Positions 31,331-40,123 of a stretch of 55,647 nucleotides of DNA are shown piece by piece. The notes beneath the pieces were generated by a model. It saw only the letters and a program-made list of their open reading frames with translations. It was not told the origin of the DNA and did not search any database. The DNA is from Verrucomicrobia bacterium UBA1629 (GTDB lineage: Bacteria; Verrucomicrobiota; Kiritimatiellia; RFP12; UBA1067). How positions within the stretch are numbered: position 1 is the stretch's first letter; every line of letters begins with the position of its first letter. The DNA lies in the NCBI GenBank assembly GCA_002321305.1, contig DCMF01000136.1:1-55647 (forward strand). The letters are read 5' to 3'. A program made the translations under genes and the position numbers.

Positions 31331-32188
31331 ATGAAAAAAGGAAAGAAACTCACGGGCACGGTGGCCGGCGTCCTCGCCGTCACGGCCCTGATCGGCTTCG
31401 CCGCAGCCAGCTGCGACGAGAAGAAGGACGTGTCGCAGAAGTCCTCCGAGGCTTCTGTCGTCACGAACGAGAACGGTTCGGTCTCGCGCTCCTTCACGGA
31501 GATGACGGTGACGACGAACGGCAACATGGTCACGGAACACCGCCGCGAGACGCGCACGACGATGGACGCGGACGGCAACATGCTCGCGACGACGACGAGC
31601 GAATACGCGCAGAGCTATCCCGTCGGCGACGCGGGCCTCACGAGCCTCGCCTCCCCGATCCACGCGAAGGTCGAGGCCGACGCGAAAGTCGAGGACGGCT
31701 TTCTCGGCCTGAAGTTCGGCGAGACGTTCGCGGGCACGAACTTCGTCGCGGACGCGGACGAGCCGACGCTCCTCCGGGCGACGTTCACGCCGAAGAAGGC
31801 GCTCGCCGGGTTCGACGACTACTACGTCTACGTGACGCCGAAGACCCACAGGGTCGTGAAGGTCTACGCCTGCGCGAAGGACGCGATCGACCCCGGGACG
31901 AGCTGGCGTCGCCACTACCTCATCGAGGCGCTGGAGAAGCGCTACCAGACGTGGGCGCGTCCGCGCAGCTGGTGCCGTCCGGTCTACACGTTCGACCTCG
32001 GCGCGGGCCGCTACGTGACGGCGTGCCTCGCGGGCGCGTCGCGCGACTACGAGACGGTCCTCGTCGCGTGGGACGACGCGCAGCTGACGGTCGCGGCGGA
32101 TGAGACGGAGGCCCTGCGCGCCGAAGCGCGCAAGAACGCCGCCGAGAAGCGCAGCCGCCGCGTGTCGGACGCCACGGAGGCGTTCTGA
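31331..32188 (+). CDS. predicted lipoprotein, function unknown
   Basis: A 285-residue protein I do not recognise. The N-terminus MKKGKKLTGTVAGVLAVTAL is a secretion signal with a lipobox-like AAASC near residue 28. A Thr/Asn/Met-rich low-complexity segment follows to about residue 90. The remaining 180 residues form a mixed alpha/beta domain with 'GFLGLKFGETFAG', 'FDDYYVYVTPKTHRVVKVYA' and a closing Ala/Glu/Arg-rich helix. The 'GLKFGET' phrase resembles small periplasmic domains that report on substrate, but no family can be named. Confidence 0.75.
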   Translation: MKKGKKLTGTVAGVLAVTALIGFAAASCDEKKDVSQKSSEASVVTNENGSVSRSFTEMTVTTNGNMVTEHRRETRTTMDADGNMLATTTSEYAQSYPVGDAGLTSLASPIHAKVEADAKVEDGFLGLKFGETFAGTNFVADADEPTLLRATFTPKKALAGFDDYYVYVTPKTHRVVKVYACAKDAIDPGTSWRRHYLIEALEKRYQTWARPRSWCRPVYTFDLGAGRYVTACLAGASRDYETVLVAWDDAQLTVAADETEALRAEARKNAAEKRSRRVSDATEAF

Positions 32189-32363
32189 TGGGAGGGATGA
32201 GAAGTGAGATGTGAGAAGTGAGGGATGAGAGGTGAGAGGTGAGGGATGAGGGATGAGACGTGAGGGCTGGGGGTTGCGTGATGTCACCGCTTCACATTCT
32301 TCACATCTCACTTCTCACAACTCACCTCTCACATCTCACCTCCCATCCCTCATCCCCCCCTCC
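32188..32363. repeat. mirrored GATGAGA / TCTCACC heptad arrays
   Basis: The left arm (32188-32267) is almost pure purine-rich GTGAGAG/GATGAGG heptads. The right arm (32290-32358) is TCTCACC/TCTCACA heptads, the reverse complement. The two could pair as a hairpin of roughly 70 bp with a short loop near 32275. The purine/pyrimidine bias also allows triplex DNA. It may terminate the lipoprotein transcript. Confidence 0.8.
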
Positions 32364-32375
32364 CCCAATATTTGC

Positions 32376-32381
32376 TATAAT
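32376..32381 (+). promoter_or_regulatory. -10 box of the GldA-type ATPase gene
   Basis: TATAAT followed by ACGC, 39 nt before the ATG at 32421. No clear -35 is visible, because the upstream sequence is the repeat arm. Confidence 0.45.
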
Positions 32382-32420
32382 ACGCAAAAATTTCATACCA
32401 ATAACGCACAACAGAGAACT

Positions 32421-33143
32421 ATGCTAGAAGTCAAGAACCTGAAGAAGAGCTTCGGCGATTTCCAGGCGGTGAAGGGCGTGTCCTTCTCCGTCAAGGAAGG
32501 CGAAGTGCTGGGCTTCCTGGGGCCGAACGGCGCCGGAAAATCGACCACCATGCGGATGATCACGGGCTTCCTGCCGCCGACGGCCGGCACGGCCGTCATC
32601 AACGGGCACGACATCGTGACCGACCCGATCGCCGCGAAGCGGGATCTCGGCTACCTGCCGGAGTCCGCGCCGAGCTACCGCGCGATGACCGTGCGCGACT
32701 ATCTCGCGTTCATCGCCGAGGTGCGCGGCTTCGCGGGCGCGGCGGGCGAACGGCGCGTGGCGGACGTGATCGTGCAGGCGAAGCTCGAGAAGGTCGCCGG
32801 GCAGACGATCGACACGCTCTCGAAGGGCTACCGCCAGCGCACGGCGTTCGCGGCGGCGATCATCCACGATCCGAAGGTGCTGATCATGGACGAGCCGACG
32901 GACGGCCTTGACCCGAACCAGAAGTTCACGGTGCGCGAGATGATCAAGGCGATGGCCGCGAAGGGCAAGGCGATCATCATCTCGACGCACATCCTCGAGG
33001 AGGTCGACGCCGTCTGCACGAAGGTCGTCGTCATTTCGGACGGCGAGAAGAAGTTCGACGGCACGCCGGCCGAGCTCAAGGCGCTCGACCCGAGCGGCAA
33101 GCTCGACGTCGTGTTCAGGAAGATGACGGCAGGGGAGAAATGA
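32421..33143 (+). CDS. ABC-2 type transporter ATP-binding protein (GldA-like)
   Basis: A 240-residue ATPase. Walker A is GPNGAGKST, the signature region 'TLSKGYRQR', Walker B 'VLIMDEPTDGLDP', and 'IIISTHILEEV' holds the switch His. The ATG at 32421 begins MLEVKNLKKSF. The open frame before it is only translated repeats. It is followed by a permease/auxiliary fusion and a DUF4340 protein, the same trio as GldA/GldF-GldG/DUF4340 gene sets. In gliding Bacteroidota GldAFG supports motility. Outside that group the exported substrate is unknown. Confidence 0.92.
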   Translation: MLEVKNLKKSFGDFQAVKGVSFSVKEGEVLGFLGPNGAGKSTTMRMITGFLPPTAGTAVINGHDIVTDPIAAKRDLGYLPESAPSYRAMTVRDYLAFIAEVRGFAGAAGERRVADVIVQAKLEKVAGQTIDTLSKGYRQRTAFAAAIIHDPKVLIMDEPTDGLDPNQKFTVREMIKAMAAKGKAIIISTHILEEVDAVCTKVVVISDGEKKFDGTPAELKALDPSGKLDVVFRKMTAGEK

Positions 33144-33185
33144 AATAATCGAATGGTCGAATGATCGATTGATCGAATGATCGAA
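33144..33185 (+). repeat. GATCGAAT octanucleotide array
   Basis: About five units reading GATCGAAT / GGTCGAAT on the plus strand, filling the gap between the ATPase and the permease-fusion gene. The orientation is opposite to the arrays at 6.2-8.2 kb, matching the opposite direction of transcription. Confidence 0.85.
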
Positions 33186-33197
33186 TGGGTAAAGACA

Positions 33198-35783
33198 ATG
33201 CTTAAAAACATCAAGGCAATCTTCAGGCGCGAGTTCAAGGCGTATTTCGACTCGCCCGTCGCGTACGTGTTCCTCGTGGCGTTCCTCGTGCTGATCGGCT
33301 TCATGACGTTTGGCGTCGCCATGTTCTACGAGCGCCGCCAGGCGGACCTGACGCCATTCTTCTTCTGGCATCCGTGGGTCTACCTGCTGCTCGTGCCGGC
33401 GGCGACGATGGGCACGTGGGCCGACGAGCGCCGCAACGGCACGGCGGAGCTGCTGCTCACGCTGCCGATCACGGTCACGCAGGCGCTCGTGGGCAAGTTC
33501 CTCGCGGCGTGGGCGTTCATCGCGATCGGCCTGGCGCTCACGTTCCCCGTGGCGGTCACGGCCGGCTACCTCGGCGCGCCCGACTGGGGCGTCGTCTTCT
33601 GCGGCTACCTCGGCTCGTTCCTGATGGCGGGCGCGGCGGCGGCGGTCGGCGTCTTCGCCTCGACCCTGTCGCGCGCGAGCGTCATCGGCTTCGTCGTGTC
33701 GCTCGCGCTGGTGTTCGCGCTCATGATCGTCGGGTTCGACCCCGTGACGACGGCCGTCGCCAACTGGGGCGTGCCGTCCGCGATCGTGAACGGCCTCTCG
33801 TCCTGCTCGCTCCTGACGCACTTCGAGGCCCTGCGGCGCGGCGTCCTCGACTTCGCGGACGTCGGCTACTACCTCGGCATGATCGTCTTCATGCTGGCGG
33901 CGGCGAAGACCGTGACGGACGGACGGCGCGGCGCGTCGAAGGGCGTGGCCGGGCTCGTCATCCTCGCGGCGATCGTGGTCGCGGCGGACGTGATCCTCGC
34001 GAACCTGCCGCTTCGGGCCGACCTCACCGCCGAGCGCTTCTACACGCTCTCCGGCGGCTCGAAGGCCGTCCTCGCCAAGCTCGACCAGGACGTCACGCTC
34101 AAGTACTACGTCAGCTCGTCGTCGGCGGACATGCCGATGCAGCTCAAGACCTACGCGGCGCGCGTGCAGAACCTCCTGAAGGAGTACGAGCGCGCGGCGG
34201 GCGGGCGCGTCGTCCTGGAGGCGTATGACCCGAAGCCGGACTCCGACGCGGAGGAGTGGGCGCAGCGCTACGGCATCGAACCGCAGACGGTCAACCCGTT
34301 CGGCAGCCCCATCTACTTCGGCGTCGTCGCCGTCTGCGGCGACAACGAGCAGACGCTCGGCCAGCTCTCGCCGCGCACCGAATCGACGCTTGAGTATGAC
34401 CTCACGCGTCTCGTCACGCGCGTCGCCTGGCCGGAGAAGCCGGTCGTCGGCGTCATGACGTCGCTCGGCGACGTCCTCGGCGGCGGGCCGATGAACCCGA
34501 TGATGATGCAGATGGGGCAGCGTCCGCCGGAAGGCTGGGCGGCGTTCGCCGAGCTCGGCAAGGACTATGAGGTGCGGACGGTCTCGACGGAGGTCGAGTC
34601 GATCGACGACGACATCAAGACGCTCGTCGTCCTGCACGCGAAGGACCTCTCCGACAAGGCGCTCTACGCGATCGACCAGTTCGTCCTCCGGGGCGGCAAG
34701 CTCATCGCGTGCGTCGACCCGTTCAGCGTGAAGGACATGATCGCGAGCCGCCAGAAGCAGAATCCGATGATGATGCAGATGGGCGGAGGGCAGGACGGCC
34801 CGTCCACGCTCGGCAAGCTCTTCGACGCCTGGGGCGTGAAGTTCGACACGTCGAAGGTGACGGGCGACCTGGAGGCCGCGACGAAGCTCAGCAACGGCCA
34901 GGGCGGCGTGGACGACAACCCGGCGTTCCTTTCGCTCACGCAGGCGAACATGGACAAGGGCGACCTGCTCGTCGCCGGCCTCTCGCAGGTGATGTTCCCG
35001 TTCGCGGGCGCGTTCGTCTTCGAGAAGAAGGGCATGGACCTCGCGTTCACGCCGGTCATCACGACCTCGAAGGAGAACTCCTGCTCGGTCGACAAGATGT
35101 CCGTCCAGTTCGGCGGCGGCGCGAAGGACATGATCCCCGACGGCCACGCGCGCGTCCTCGCGGCGCGTCTCTCCGGCACGTTCAAGACCGCGTTCCCGAA
35201 GGGGCCGGACGGTACGAACGACGTCTCGAAGGCGCTTGCCGAGGGCAAGGGCTCGGTCATCCTCTTCGCGGACTCCGACTTCCTCGCGGACGACTTCTGC
35301 GTGCGGATGATGAAGACGCCGTTCGGCAACATCCCGCAGCTCATCAACGACAACCTGACGCTCTTCTCGAACGTGATCGAGCAGTTCGCCGGCCGCGAGG
35401 AGCTGATCGGCGTGCGTTCGCGCGGCACGACAGACCGTCCGTTCACGGTCGTCAACGAGCTGGAGGCGAAGGCGATGCGCCAGTGGCAGCGCAAGGCGGC
35501 CGACTTCGAGGCCGAGCTGCAGATGACGCAGCAGCGCCTGCAGGCCCTGCAGAAGCAGAAGAGCGGCGACGAGCGCTTCATCCTGTCGCGCGAGCAGCAG
35601 GACGAGATCGCCAAGCTCCGCAAGGCGCAGGCCGACACGCGCAAGCAGCTCAAGAACGTCCGCAAGGAGCTGACCGCCGACATCGACTCGCTGGGCCTCA
35701 CGCTCAAGGTCGTCAACATCGGCCTCATCCCGGCGCTGGTCGTGCTGTTCGGCCTGCTGAAGGGGCTGAAGAAGAGGAAGTAA
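33198..35783 (+). CDS. ABC-2 permease fused to GldG-type auxiliary domain
   Basis: An 861-residue fusion. Residues 1-250 are a GldF-like permease with six helices ('IFRREFKAYFDSPVAYVFLVAFL', 'LLLVPAATMGTWADERRNGTAELLLTLPI'). A seventh helix leads into a large extracytoplasmic domain of the GldG / ABC_transp_aux type ('RFYTLSGGSKAVLAKLDQDVTLKYYV', 'TLEYDLTRLVTRVAW', 'YAIDQFVLRGGKLIACVDP'). A coiled coil (QRLQALQKQKSG) and a C-terminal helix with a basic tail follow. Two Met/Gln-rich NPMMMQMG repeats occur near residues 434 and 523. The ATG at 33198 is preferred to one inside the repeat array. Confidence 0.9.
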   Translation: MLKNIKAIFRREFKAYFDSPVAYVFLVAFLVLIGFMTFGVAMFYERRQADLTPFFFWHPWVYLLLVPAATMGTWADERRNGTAELLLTLPITVTQALVGKFLAAWAFIAIGLALTFPVAVTAGYLGAPDWGVVFCGYLGSFLMAGAAAAVGVFASTLSRASVIGFVVSLALVFALMIVGFDPVTTAVANWGVPSAIVNGLSSCSLLTHFEALRRGVLDFADVGYYLGMIVFMLAAAKTVTDGRRGASKGVAGLVILAAIVVAADVILANLPLRADLTAERFYTLSGGSKAVLAKLDQDVTLKYYVSSSSADMPMQLKTYAARVQNLLKEYERAAGGRVVLEAYDPKPDSDAEEWAQRYGIEPQTVNPFGSPIYFGVVAVCGDNEQTLGQLSPRTESTLEYDLTRLVTRVAWPEKPVVGVMTSLGDVLGGGPMNPMMMQMGQRPPEGWAAFAELGKDYEVRTVSTEVESIDDDIKTLVVLHAKDLSDKALYAIDQFVLRGGKLIACVDPFSVKDMIASRQKQNPMMMQMGGGQDGPSTLGKLFDAWGVKFDTSKVTGDLEAATKLSNGQGGVDDNPAFLSLTQANMDKGDLLVAGLSQVMFPFAGAFVFEKKGMDLAFTPVITTSKENSCSVDKMSVQFGGGAKDMIPDGHARVLAARLSGTFKTAFPKGPDGTNDVSKALAEGKGSVILFADSDFLADDFCVRMMKTPFGNIPQLINDNLTLFSNVIEQFAGREELIGVRSRGTTDRPFTVVNELEAKAMRQWQRKAADFEAELQMTQQRLQALQKQKSGDERFILSREQQDEIAKLRKAQADTRKQLKNVRKELTADIDSLGLTLKVVNIGLIPALVVLFGLLKGLKKRK

Positions 35784-35906
35784 TGACGCGAAGGACATGA
35801 GAGACGCGGGCGACGCGAGCGCAACGTCCTGAAACGCCCACGAACGACGATGAGGCCTCTTGTCTCTCGCGTCCCCAAGCCCCTCAAGTCAAGCAACCAA
35901 AATCAA

Positions 35907-35958
35907 GTCAGCAATCAAAATCTGAAAATCTGAGATCTGAAATTCCGAAATCTGAAAT
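35907..35958 (+). repeat. ATCTGAAA-type repeats upstream of the DUF4340 gene
   Basis: Five degenerate units (AATCTGAA, AATCTGAG, ATCTGAAA and similar) run right up to the ATG at 35960. The equivalent CAGATTT units at 7096-7127 and 8048-8072 have the same orientation relative to transcription. The remaining gap from 35784 shows nothing else. Confidence 0.75.
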
Positions 35959-35959
35959 C

Positions 35960-36949
35960 ATGAACACGAAATCCCTCATGGCACTCCTCGGCGTGGCCGT
36001 CGTTCTCGGCGGCGCGGCGTATTTCCTGCAGCGCGGCTCGCGGCCGGCGGCGGCGAAGCTGAACGGGAAGGCGATCCTGCCCGGCCTCAGCGTCGCGGAC
36101 GTCGCCCGCATCGAGGTCGGCGACAAGCTGGCGCTCGCCGCCTCGGCGGACGGCTGGAAGGTCGAGTCGCTCCACGGCTACCCGGCCGACCGCGAGAAGA
36201 TCGCGGAGAACCTGATGAAGCTCGCCGACCTCAAGGTCGGGCAGGTCGCCCGCGGCCGCAAGCTCGGCGCCGAGACGAAGGTCTCGCTCAAGGACGCAGC
36301 CGGCAAGGAGCTCGCCGCGCTCACGCTCGGCGACAAGCACACGAAGAAGGCCACGGGACAGGCCGCGATGTACGGCGGCGGCTATCCCGACGGCCGCTAC
36401 GTCGGCTTCGCCGGCGAGACGGTGCTGGTCAAGGACACGCTCGACGCCTTCGACGGCGAGACGCGGCAGTGGTGCGACACGCGCATCGCCGCGATCCCGT
36501 CGGCGGACGTCCAGGCGGTCAAGTACGCGCACGGCGGCGCGGTCGTGGAACTCGCGAAGGGCACGAACGGCGTCTGGACGCTGAAGGGCCTCACGGACAA
36601 GGAGGAGCTCGACACGTCCAAGACCTACTCGCTCGACTCGGCGCTCTCGTACCTCGACTTCAACGCGGTCGCCGACCCGAAGCTCACCGAGGCCGAACTC
36701 GGCTTCGCGACGGGCTTCGTCTACACGGTCACGGTGAAGGACGGCTCGAACACGGTCAACCGCGTCGCCACGGTCGGCAACAAGGTGAAGGACGGCTCCG
36801 ACCGCTACTTCAAGCTGGACGACGGCAAGTGGATCTACACGATCTCCTCCTACTCGGCCGAGAACATGATGAAGACCCGCAAGGATCTCGTCAAGGCCAA
36901 GGAAGAGCCGAAGAAGGACGAAAAGAAGGCTGACGAAGCCAAGAAATGA
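35960..36949 (+). CDS. DUF4340 domain-containing protein
   Basis: A 329-residue exported or membrane-anchored protein. One N-terminal helix (SLMALLGVAVVLGGAAYFL) is followed by the DUF4340 pattern: 'ILPGLSVADVARIEVGDKLALAASADGWKV', 'ADREKIAENLMKLADLKVGQV', 'DKHTKKATGQAAMYGGGYPDGRYVGF' and 'WCDTRIAAIPSADVQAVKY'. The C-terminus is Lys/Glu-rich (EEPKKDEKKADEAKK). The family regularly follows GldG-type genes and presumably belongs to the same complex. The biochemical role is unknown. Confidence 0.88.
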   Translation: MNTKSLMALLGVAVVLGGAAYFLQRGSRPAAAKLNGKAILPGLSVADVARIEVGDKLALAASADGWKVESLHGYPADREKIAENLMKLADLKVGQVARGRKLGAETKVSLKDAAGKELAALTLGDKHTKKATGQAAMYGGGYPDGRYVGFAGETVLVKDTLDAFDGETRQWCDTRIAAIPSADVQAVKYAHGGAVVELAKGTNGVWTLKGLTDKEELDTSKTYSLDSALSYLDFNAVADPKLTEAELGFATGFVYTVTVKDGSNTVNRVATVGNKVKDGSDRYFKLDDGKWIYTISSYSAENMMKTRKDLVKAKEEPKKDEKKADEAKK

Positions 36950-36956
36950 GAGACTG

Positions 36957-38060
36957 ATGAAAAAACCTTCCTATTCAGTGTCCGCCTTTGGCGTGACGAA
37001 GTACGGCGAGAAGGCGAAGAAGTACACCCTGTGCGGCGCGGGCGGCGTCGTGATGGAGGTCTCCGACTACGGCGGCAAGATCGTGAAGCTCTTCACGCCC
37101 GACAGGCGCGGCAAGCTTCAGGACGTCGTCGTCGGGTTCGACTCGCCGGCGGGGTGGGACGGCGGCGACCCCTACTGGGGCTGCATCATCGGCCGCTACG
37201 GCAACCGCATTGCGGACGGCATCTTCAAGATGGAGGGGCGGACGTATCGCCTGCCCGCGCTCAACAACGCGCCCGGCGGCATCGGCTGCAACCTGCACGG
37301 CGGCGCGCGCGGCTGGAACGCCTACGTCTGGCAGGCCGAGCCGTTCGTGACGGAGACGGACGTCGGCATCGTCTTCCGCCACGTCTCGCCGGACGGCGAC
37401 GAGGGCTTCCCCGGCCGCGTCGAGGTGAAGGTCACCTACACGCTGACGGCGAAGAACGTCTGGCGCGTCGATTACGAGGCCGTGACGGACGCGCTGACGC
37501 CCATCAACATGACGCAGCACGTCTACTTCAACTTCAAGGGCGAGGCCGGCGGCTCGATCGAGGACCACATCCTTCGCATCCCCGCGAAGAGCTACCTGCC
37601 GACCGACCTCGGGCAGATCCCGACCGGGAAGGTCAAGGCCGTCAAGGGCACGCCGTTCGACTTCACGAAGGGCATGCGCATCGGCGAGCGCATCAACGCG
37701 CCCGACCGCGACCTGGAGATCGGCAAGGGCTATGACCACTGCTGGATTCTCGACCGTGGCGAGATGGCGACGAAGAAGAAGTCGAAGCGGCTCAACCTCG
37801 CGGCGGAGCTGTCGTGTCCGCTGAATGGGCGGCAGGTCTCGGTCTGGACGACCGAGCCGTGCATCCAGGTCTACACGGCGAACTGGGCATCCTATGACCA
37901 GACGGCGAAGGGCGGCGAGCATCTCTCGTTCCGCTGCGGCTGCGCGCTGGAGACCCAGCACGCTCCGGACTCGCCCAACAAGCCGAAATGGCCGTCCGTC
38001 TTCGTGAAGCCCGGCGAAACCTACTCGTCCACGACCGAATTCCGTTTCTCGGCGAAGTGA
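36957..38060 (+). CDS. galM: aldose 1-epimerase
   Basis: A 367-residue mutarotase that interconverts alpha and beta anomers of hexoses. Family signatures are 'GGKIVKLFTPDRRGKLQDVVVGFDS', 'CIIGRYGNRIADGIFKMEGRTYRL', 'NLHGGARGWN' (first active-site His region), 'NMTQHVYFNFKGE' (second His), 'YDHCWIL' (conserved Asp/His) and the catalytic Glu region 'LSFRCGCALETQHAPDSPNK', close to the usual 'ETQ..PD.pN'. It is 7 bp from the DUF4340 gene. No signal peptide is visible, so it should be cytoplasmic. Confidence 0.94.
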   Translation: MKKPSYSVSAFGVTKYGEKAKKYTLCGAGGVVMEVSDYGGKIVKLFTPDRRGKLQDVVVGFDSPAGWDGGDPYWGCIIGRYGNRIADGIFKMEGRTYRLPALNNAPGGIGCNLHGGARGWNAYVWQAEPFVTETDVGIVFRHVSPDGDEGFPGRVEVKVTYTLTAKNVWRVDYEAVTDALTPINMTQHVYFNFKGEAGGSIEDHILRIPAKSYLPTDLGQIPTGKVKAVKGTPFDFTKGMRIGERINAPDRDLEIGKGYDHCWILDRGEMATKKKSKRLNLAAELSCPLNGRQVSVWTTEPCIQVYTANWASYDQTAKGGEHLSFRCGCALETQHAPDSPNKPKWPSVFVKPGETYSSTTEFRFSAK

Positions 38061-39166
38061 CGGACGACGCGCCCCAGAAGAAGACGTGCTTCACGTTCGA
38101 GCTCACGAACGACCAGCAGGAGATCCTGCTCGGCATCTTCGTGACGGGGAACTACCGCAAGCGCGAAGTCCCCTATTCACTCTACTCGATTGAGGGCGCG
38201 AAGTTCAACGCGACGCTCTACGAGAAGGAGAAGCACGGCAGGCGCAAGCTCTGCGTGCAGGGGGCGGGCGCGCAGGACTTCGTCGAGTTCCAGCTGGAGC
38301 CGAAGGGCGTCGTGCCCGTCTCGCTCGGCTACGAGAAGGTGCTGTCGCCGGAGCTTTTCTCCGCCCATGCGGGCAGCGACGAGTCGGGCAAGGGCGACTA
38401 CTTCGGCCCGCTCGTCGTCTGCTGCGCGTATACGGACGAGCGGCTGTCGGACGAGATGATCCGCCTCGGCGTCAAGGACTGCAAGCAGATGACGGACAAG
38501 GCCGTGCTGGCGGTCGGCGCGGCGCTGCGCCATCTGCTGGGGCCGGACGGCTATGCGGTCGTGAAGCTCGGCCCTGCCGCCTACAACCGGCTCTACGCGA
38601 AGATCCGGAACATCAACCGCATGCTCGCGTGGGCGCACGGCACGGCCATCGAGGAGCTGCTGACGAAGCGCACGGGCTGTGCGCGCGTCGTCGTCGACCA
38701 GTTTGCGTCGACCGAGGCGACGATCCGCCGCGCGCTGAAGGAGCGCGGCAAGAAGGCGACCGTCGAGCAGCGGCACAAGGCCGAAAGCGACATCGCCGTC
38801 GCGGCGGCGTCCGTCATCGCGCGCGAACTCTTCATCCGCGACATCCAGAGGATGTCCGACGAGGTGTTTGGCGGCGCGGCGCGGGCGGCGGCGACGGGCG
38901 ACGCGAAAGCCGCGCCGAAGATTCCGATGGGGTCGTCCGACCCGCGCGTCCGCAGCCTCGCCGAGGAGATGGTGCGCGCGCATGGCCCGACGTGGCTCAT
39001 GAACCACTGCAAGGCGCACTTCCAGACGACGGACAAGGTTCTCGCCGCATGCGGACGCTCCCGCGCCGACCTCCCGCCGGAAGGTCAGGTCACGTCGCGC
39101 GTGATGGATGCCGGGCGGATGCCGGATGCCCTGCGCAAGTCATCGGCGTCCGCGCGCGCGAAATGA
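38057..39166 (+). CDS. rnhC: ribonuclease HIII
   Basis: A 369-residue enzyme that cleaves the RNA strand of RNA/DNA hybrids. The start is the GTG at 38057, which overlaps the galM stop (GTGA). The N-terminal about 95 residues correspond to the TBP-like substrate-binding domain of RNase HIII. The catalytic core opens with 'AGSDESGKGDYFGPLVV', the DESGKGD hallmark. 'VVVDQFAS' holds the next acidic residue and 'KAESDIAVAAASVIARE' the following one. The insert 'GGAARAAATGDAKAAPKIPM' is Ala-rich and probably flexible. Confidence 0.92.
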   Translation: MTDDAPQKKTCFTFELTNDQQEILLGIFVTGNYRKREVPYSLYSIEGAKFNATLYEKEKHGRRKLCVQGAGAQDFVEFQLEPKGVVPVSLGYEKVLSPELFSAHAGSDESGKGDYFGPLVVCCAYTDERLSDEMIRLGVKDCKQMTDKAVLAVGAALRHLLGPDGYAVVKLGPAAYNRLYAKIRNINRMLAWAHGTAIEELLTKRTGCARVVVDQFASTEATIRRALKERGKKATVEQRHKAESDIAVAAASVIARELFIRDIQRMSDEVFGGAARAAATGDAKAAPKIPMGSSDPRVRSLAEEMVRAHGPTWLMNHCKAHFQTTDKVLAACGRSRADLPPEGQVTSRVMDAGRMPDALRKSSASARAK

Positions 39167-39187
39167 CGGGGCGCGCCGGAATTGCGT

Positions 39188-40123
39188 TCAGTGCGCAAGG
39201 CGCACACGCGGGTCAAGCGCGGCGGCCAGGAGGTCGGTCGCGAGATTGACGAACTGGTAGAGGAGCGCGCCGAGGACGACGACCGCCCGCACGACCGCCA
39301 TGTCCGCCGAGTGGATTGCGTTGATCGCGACGGAGCCGAGGCCGGGGATGCCGAAGAAGCTCTCCAGCAGCAGCGAGCCCGCGAAGAGCCCGGGAATCGC
39401 GAGCGAGACGTAGGTGACGATCGGGATGAGCGCGTTGCGCAGGACGTGCCGCGTCAGGATGGCGAACCGCGAAAGGCCCTTTGCGCGTGCGGTGAGGACG
39501 TAGGGCCTGTAGATCTCGTCGAGAATGGCCGTGCGGAAGAAGCGGACGTCCGTCCCGAGCGACGAGACGATGCCGATCAGGACGGGCAGCGCGAGATAGA
39601 GGGCGTTTCGGTAGCCCCAGACGGGGAAGAGGCCCGCCTTGTAGGAGAGGAAGAACTGCCCCGCCAGAACCCAGACGACGTAGTTGACGCTCATGAGGAC
39701 GGTCGAGCCGAGCAGGACGGCCCGGTCGAAGGCACGGCCGCGACAGGCCGCAGCGCCGAGGGCGAGGACGAGTCCGACGAGGACGCTGCCGACGAGAATC
39801 GGCACGGTGAGCGAGAGGGACGGCCCGACGCCGCGCGCCAGCACGTCGAGGACGGGCTCGTCGTTTTCGACCGAATAGCCGAAGTCTCCTTTCGCGAGGT
39901 CGGCGAGAAAGCGGACGAACTGGCTGTCCTTCGCGAAGACGAGCGGCCGGTCGTAGCCGTACTGGCGGTTGAACGCGGCGATGGATTCGGCCGAGGCGTT
40001 CTTGCCGAGGATCGTCTCCGCCGGCGAGCCGCCGACGACGTTGAAGAGCGCGAACGTCAGGAGCAGGATCCCGACGGTTGTCGGGATCATCTCCAGGATG
40101 CGGCGGAGGACGTATCTCAGCAT
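39188..40123 (-). CDS. DppB/OppB-type peptide ABC transporter permease
   Basis: A 311-residue inner-membrane permease of the dipeptide/oligopeptide/nickel class. It has the family N-terminus 'MLRYVLRRILEMIPTTVGILLLTFALFNVVGG', then 'KGDFGYSV' and the EAA region 'YVLTARAKGLSRFAILTRHVLRNALIPIVTYV'. It ends 'LLYQFVNLATDLLAAALDPRVRL'. The start at 40123 overlaps the upstream unknown gene by 7 bp. No DppC, DppD/F or binding protein gene is next to it, so it is either an orphan or part of a split system. Confidence 0.88.
   Translation of the reverse strand: MLRYVLRRILEMIPTTVGILLLTFALFNVVGGSPAETILGKNASAESIAAFNRQYGYDRPLVFAKDSQFVRFLADLAKGDFGYSVENDEPVLDVLARGVGPSLSLTVPILVGSVLVGLVLALGAAACRGRAFDRAVLLGSTVLMSVNYVVWVLAGQFFLSYKAGLFPVWGYRNALYLALPVLIGIVSSLGTDVRFFRTAILDEIYRPYVLTARAKGLSRFAILTRHVLRNALIPIVTYVSLAIPGLFAGSLLLESFFGIPGLGSVAINAIHSADMAVVRAVVVLGALLYQFVNLATDLLAAALDPRVRLAH

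Noticed and set aside
32424..35798. A 1124-codon open frame on the minus strand
   Set aside because: Antisense shadow of the GldA-type ATPase and permease fusion; its composition is charged low-complexity with no domain.
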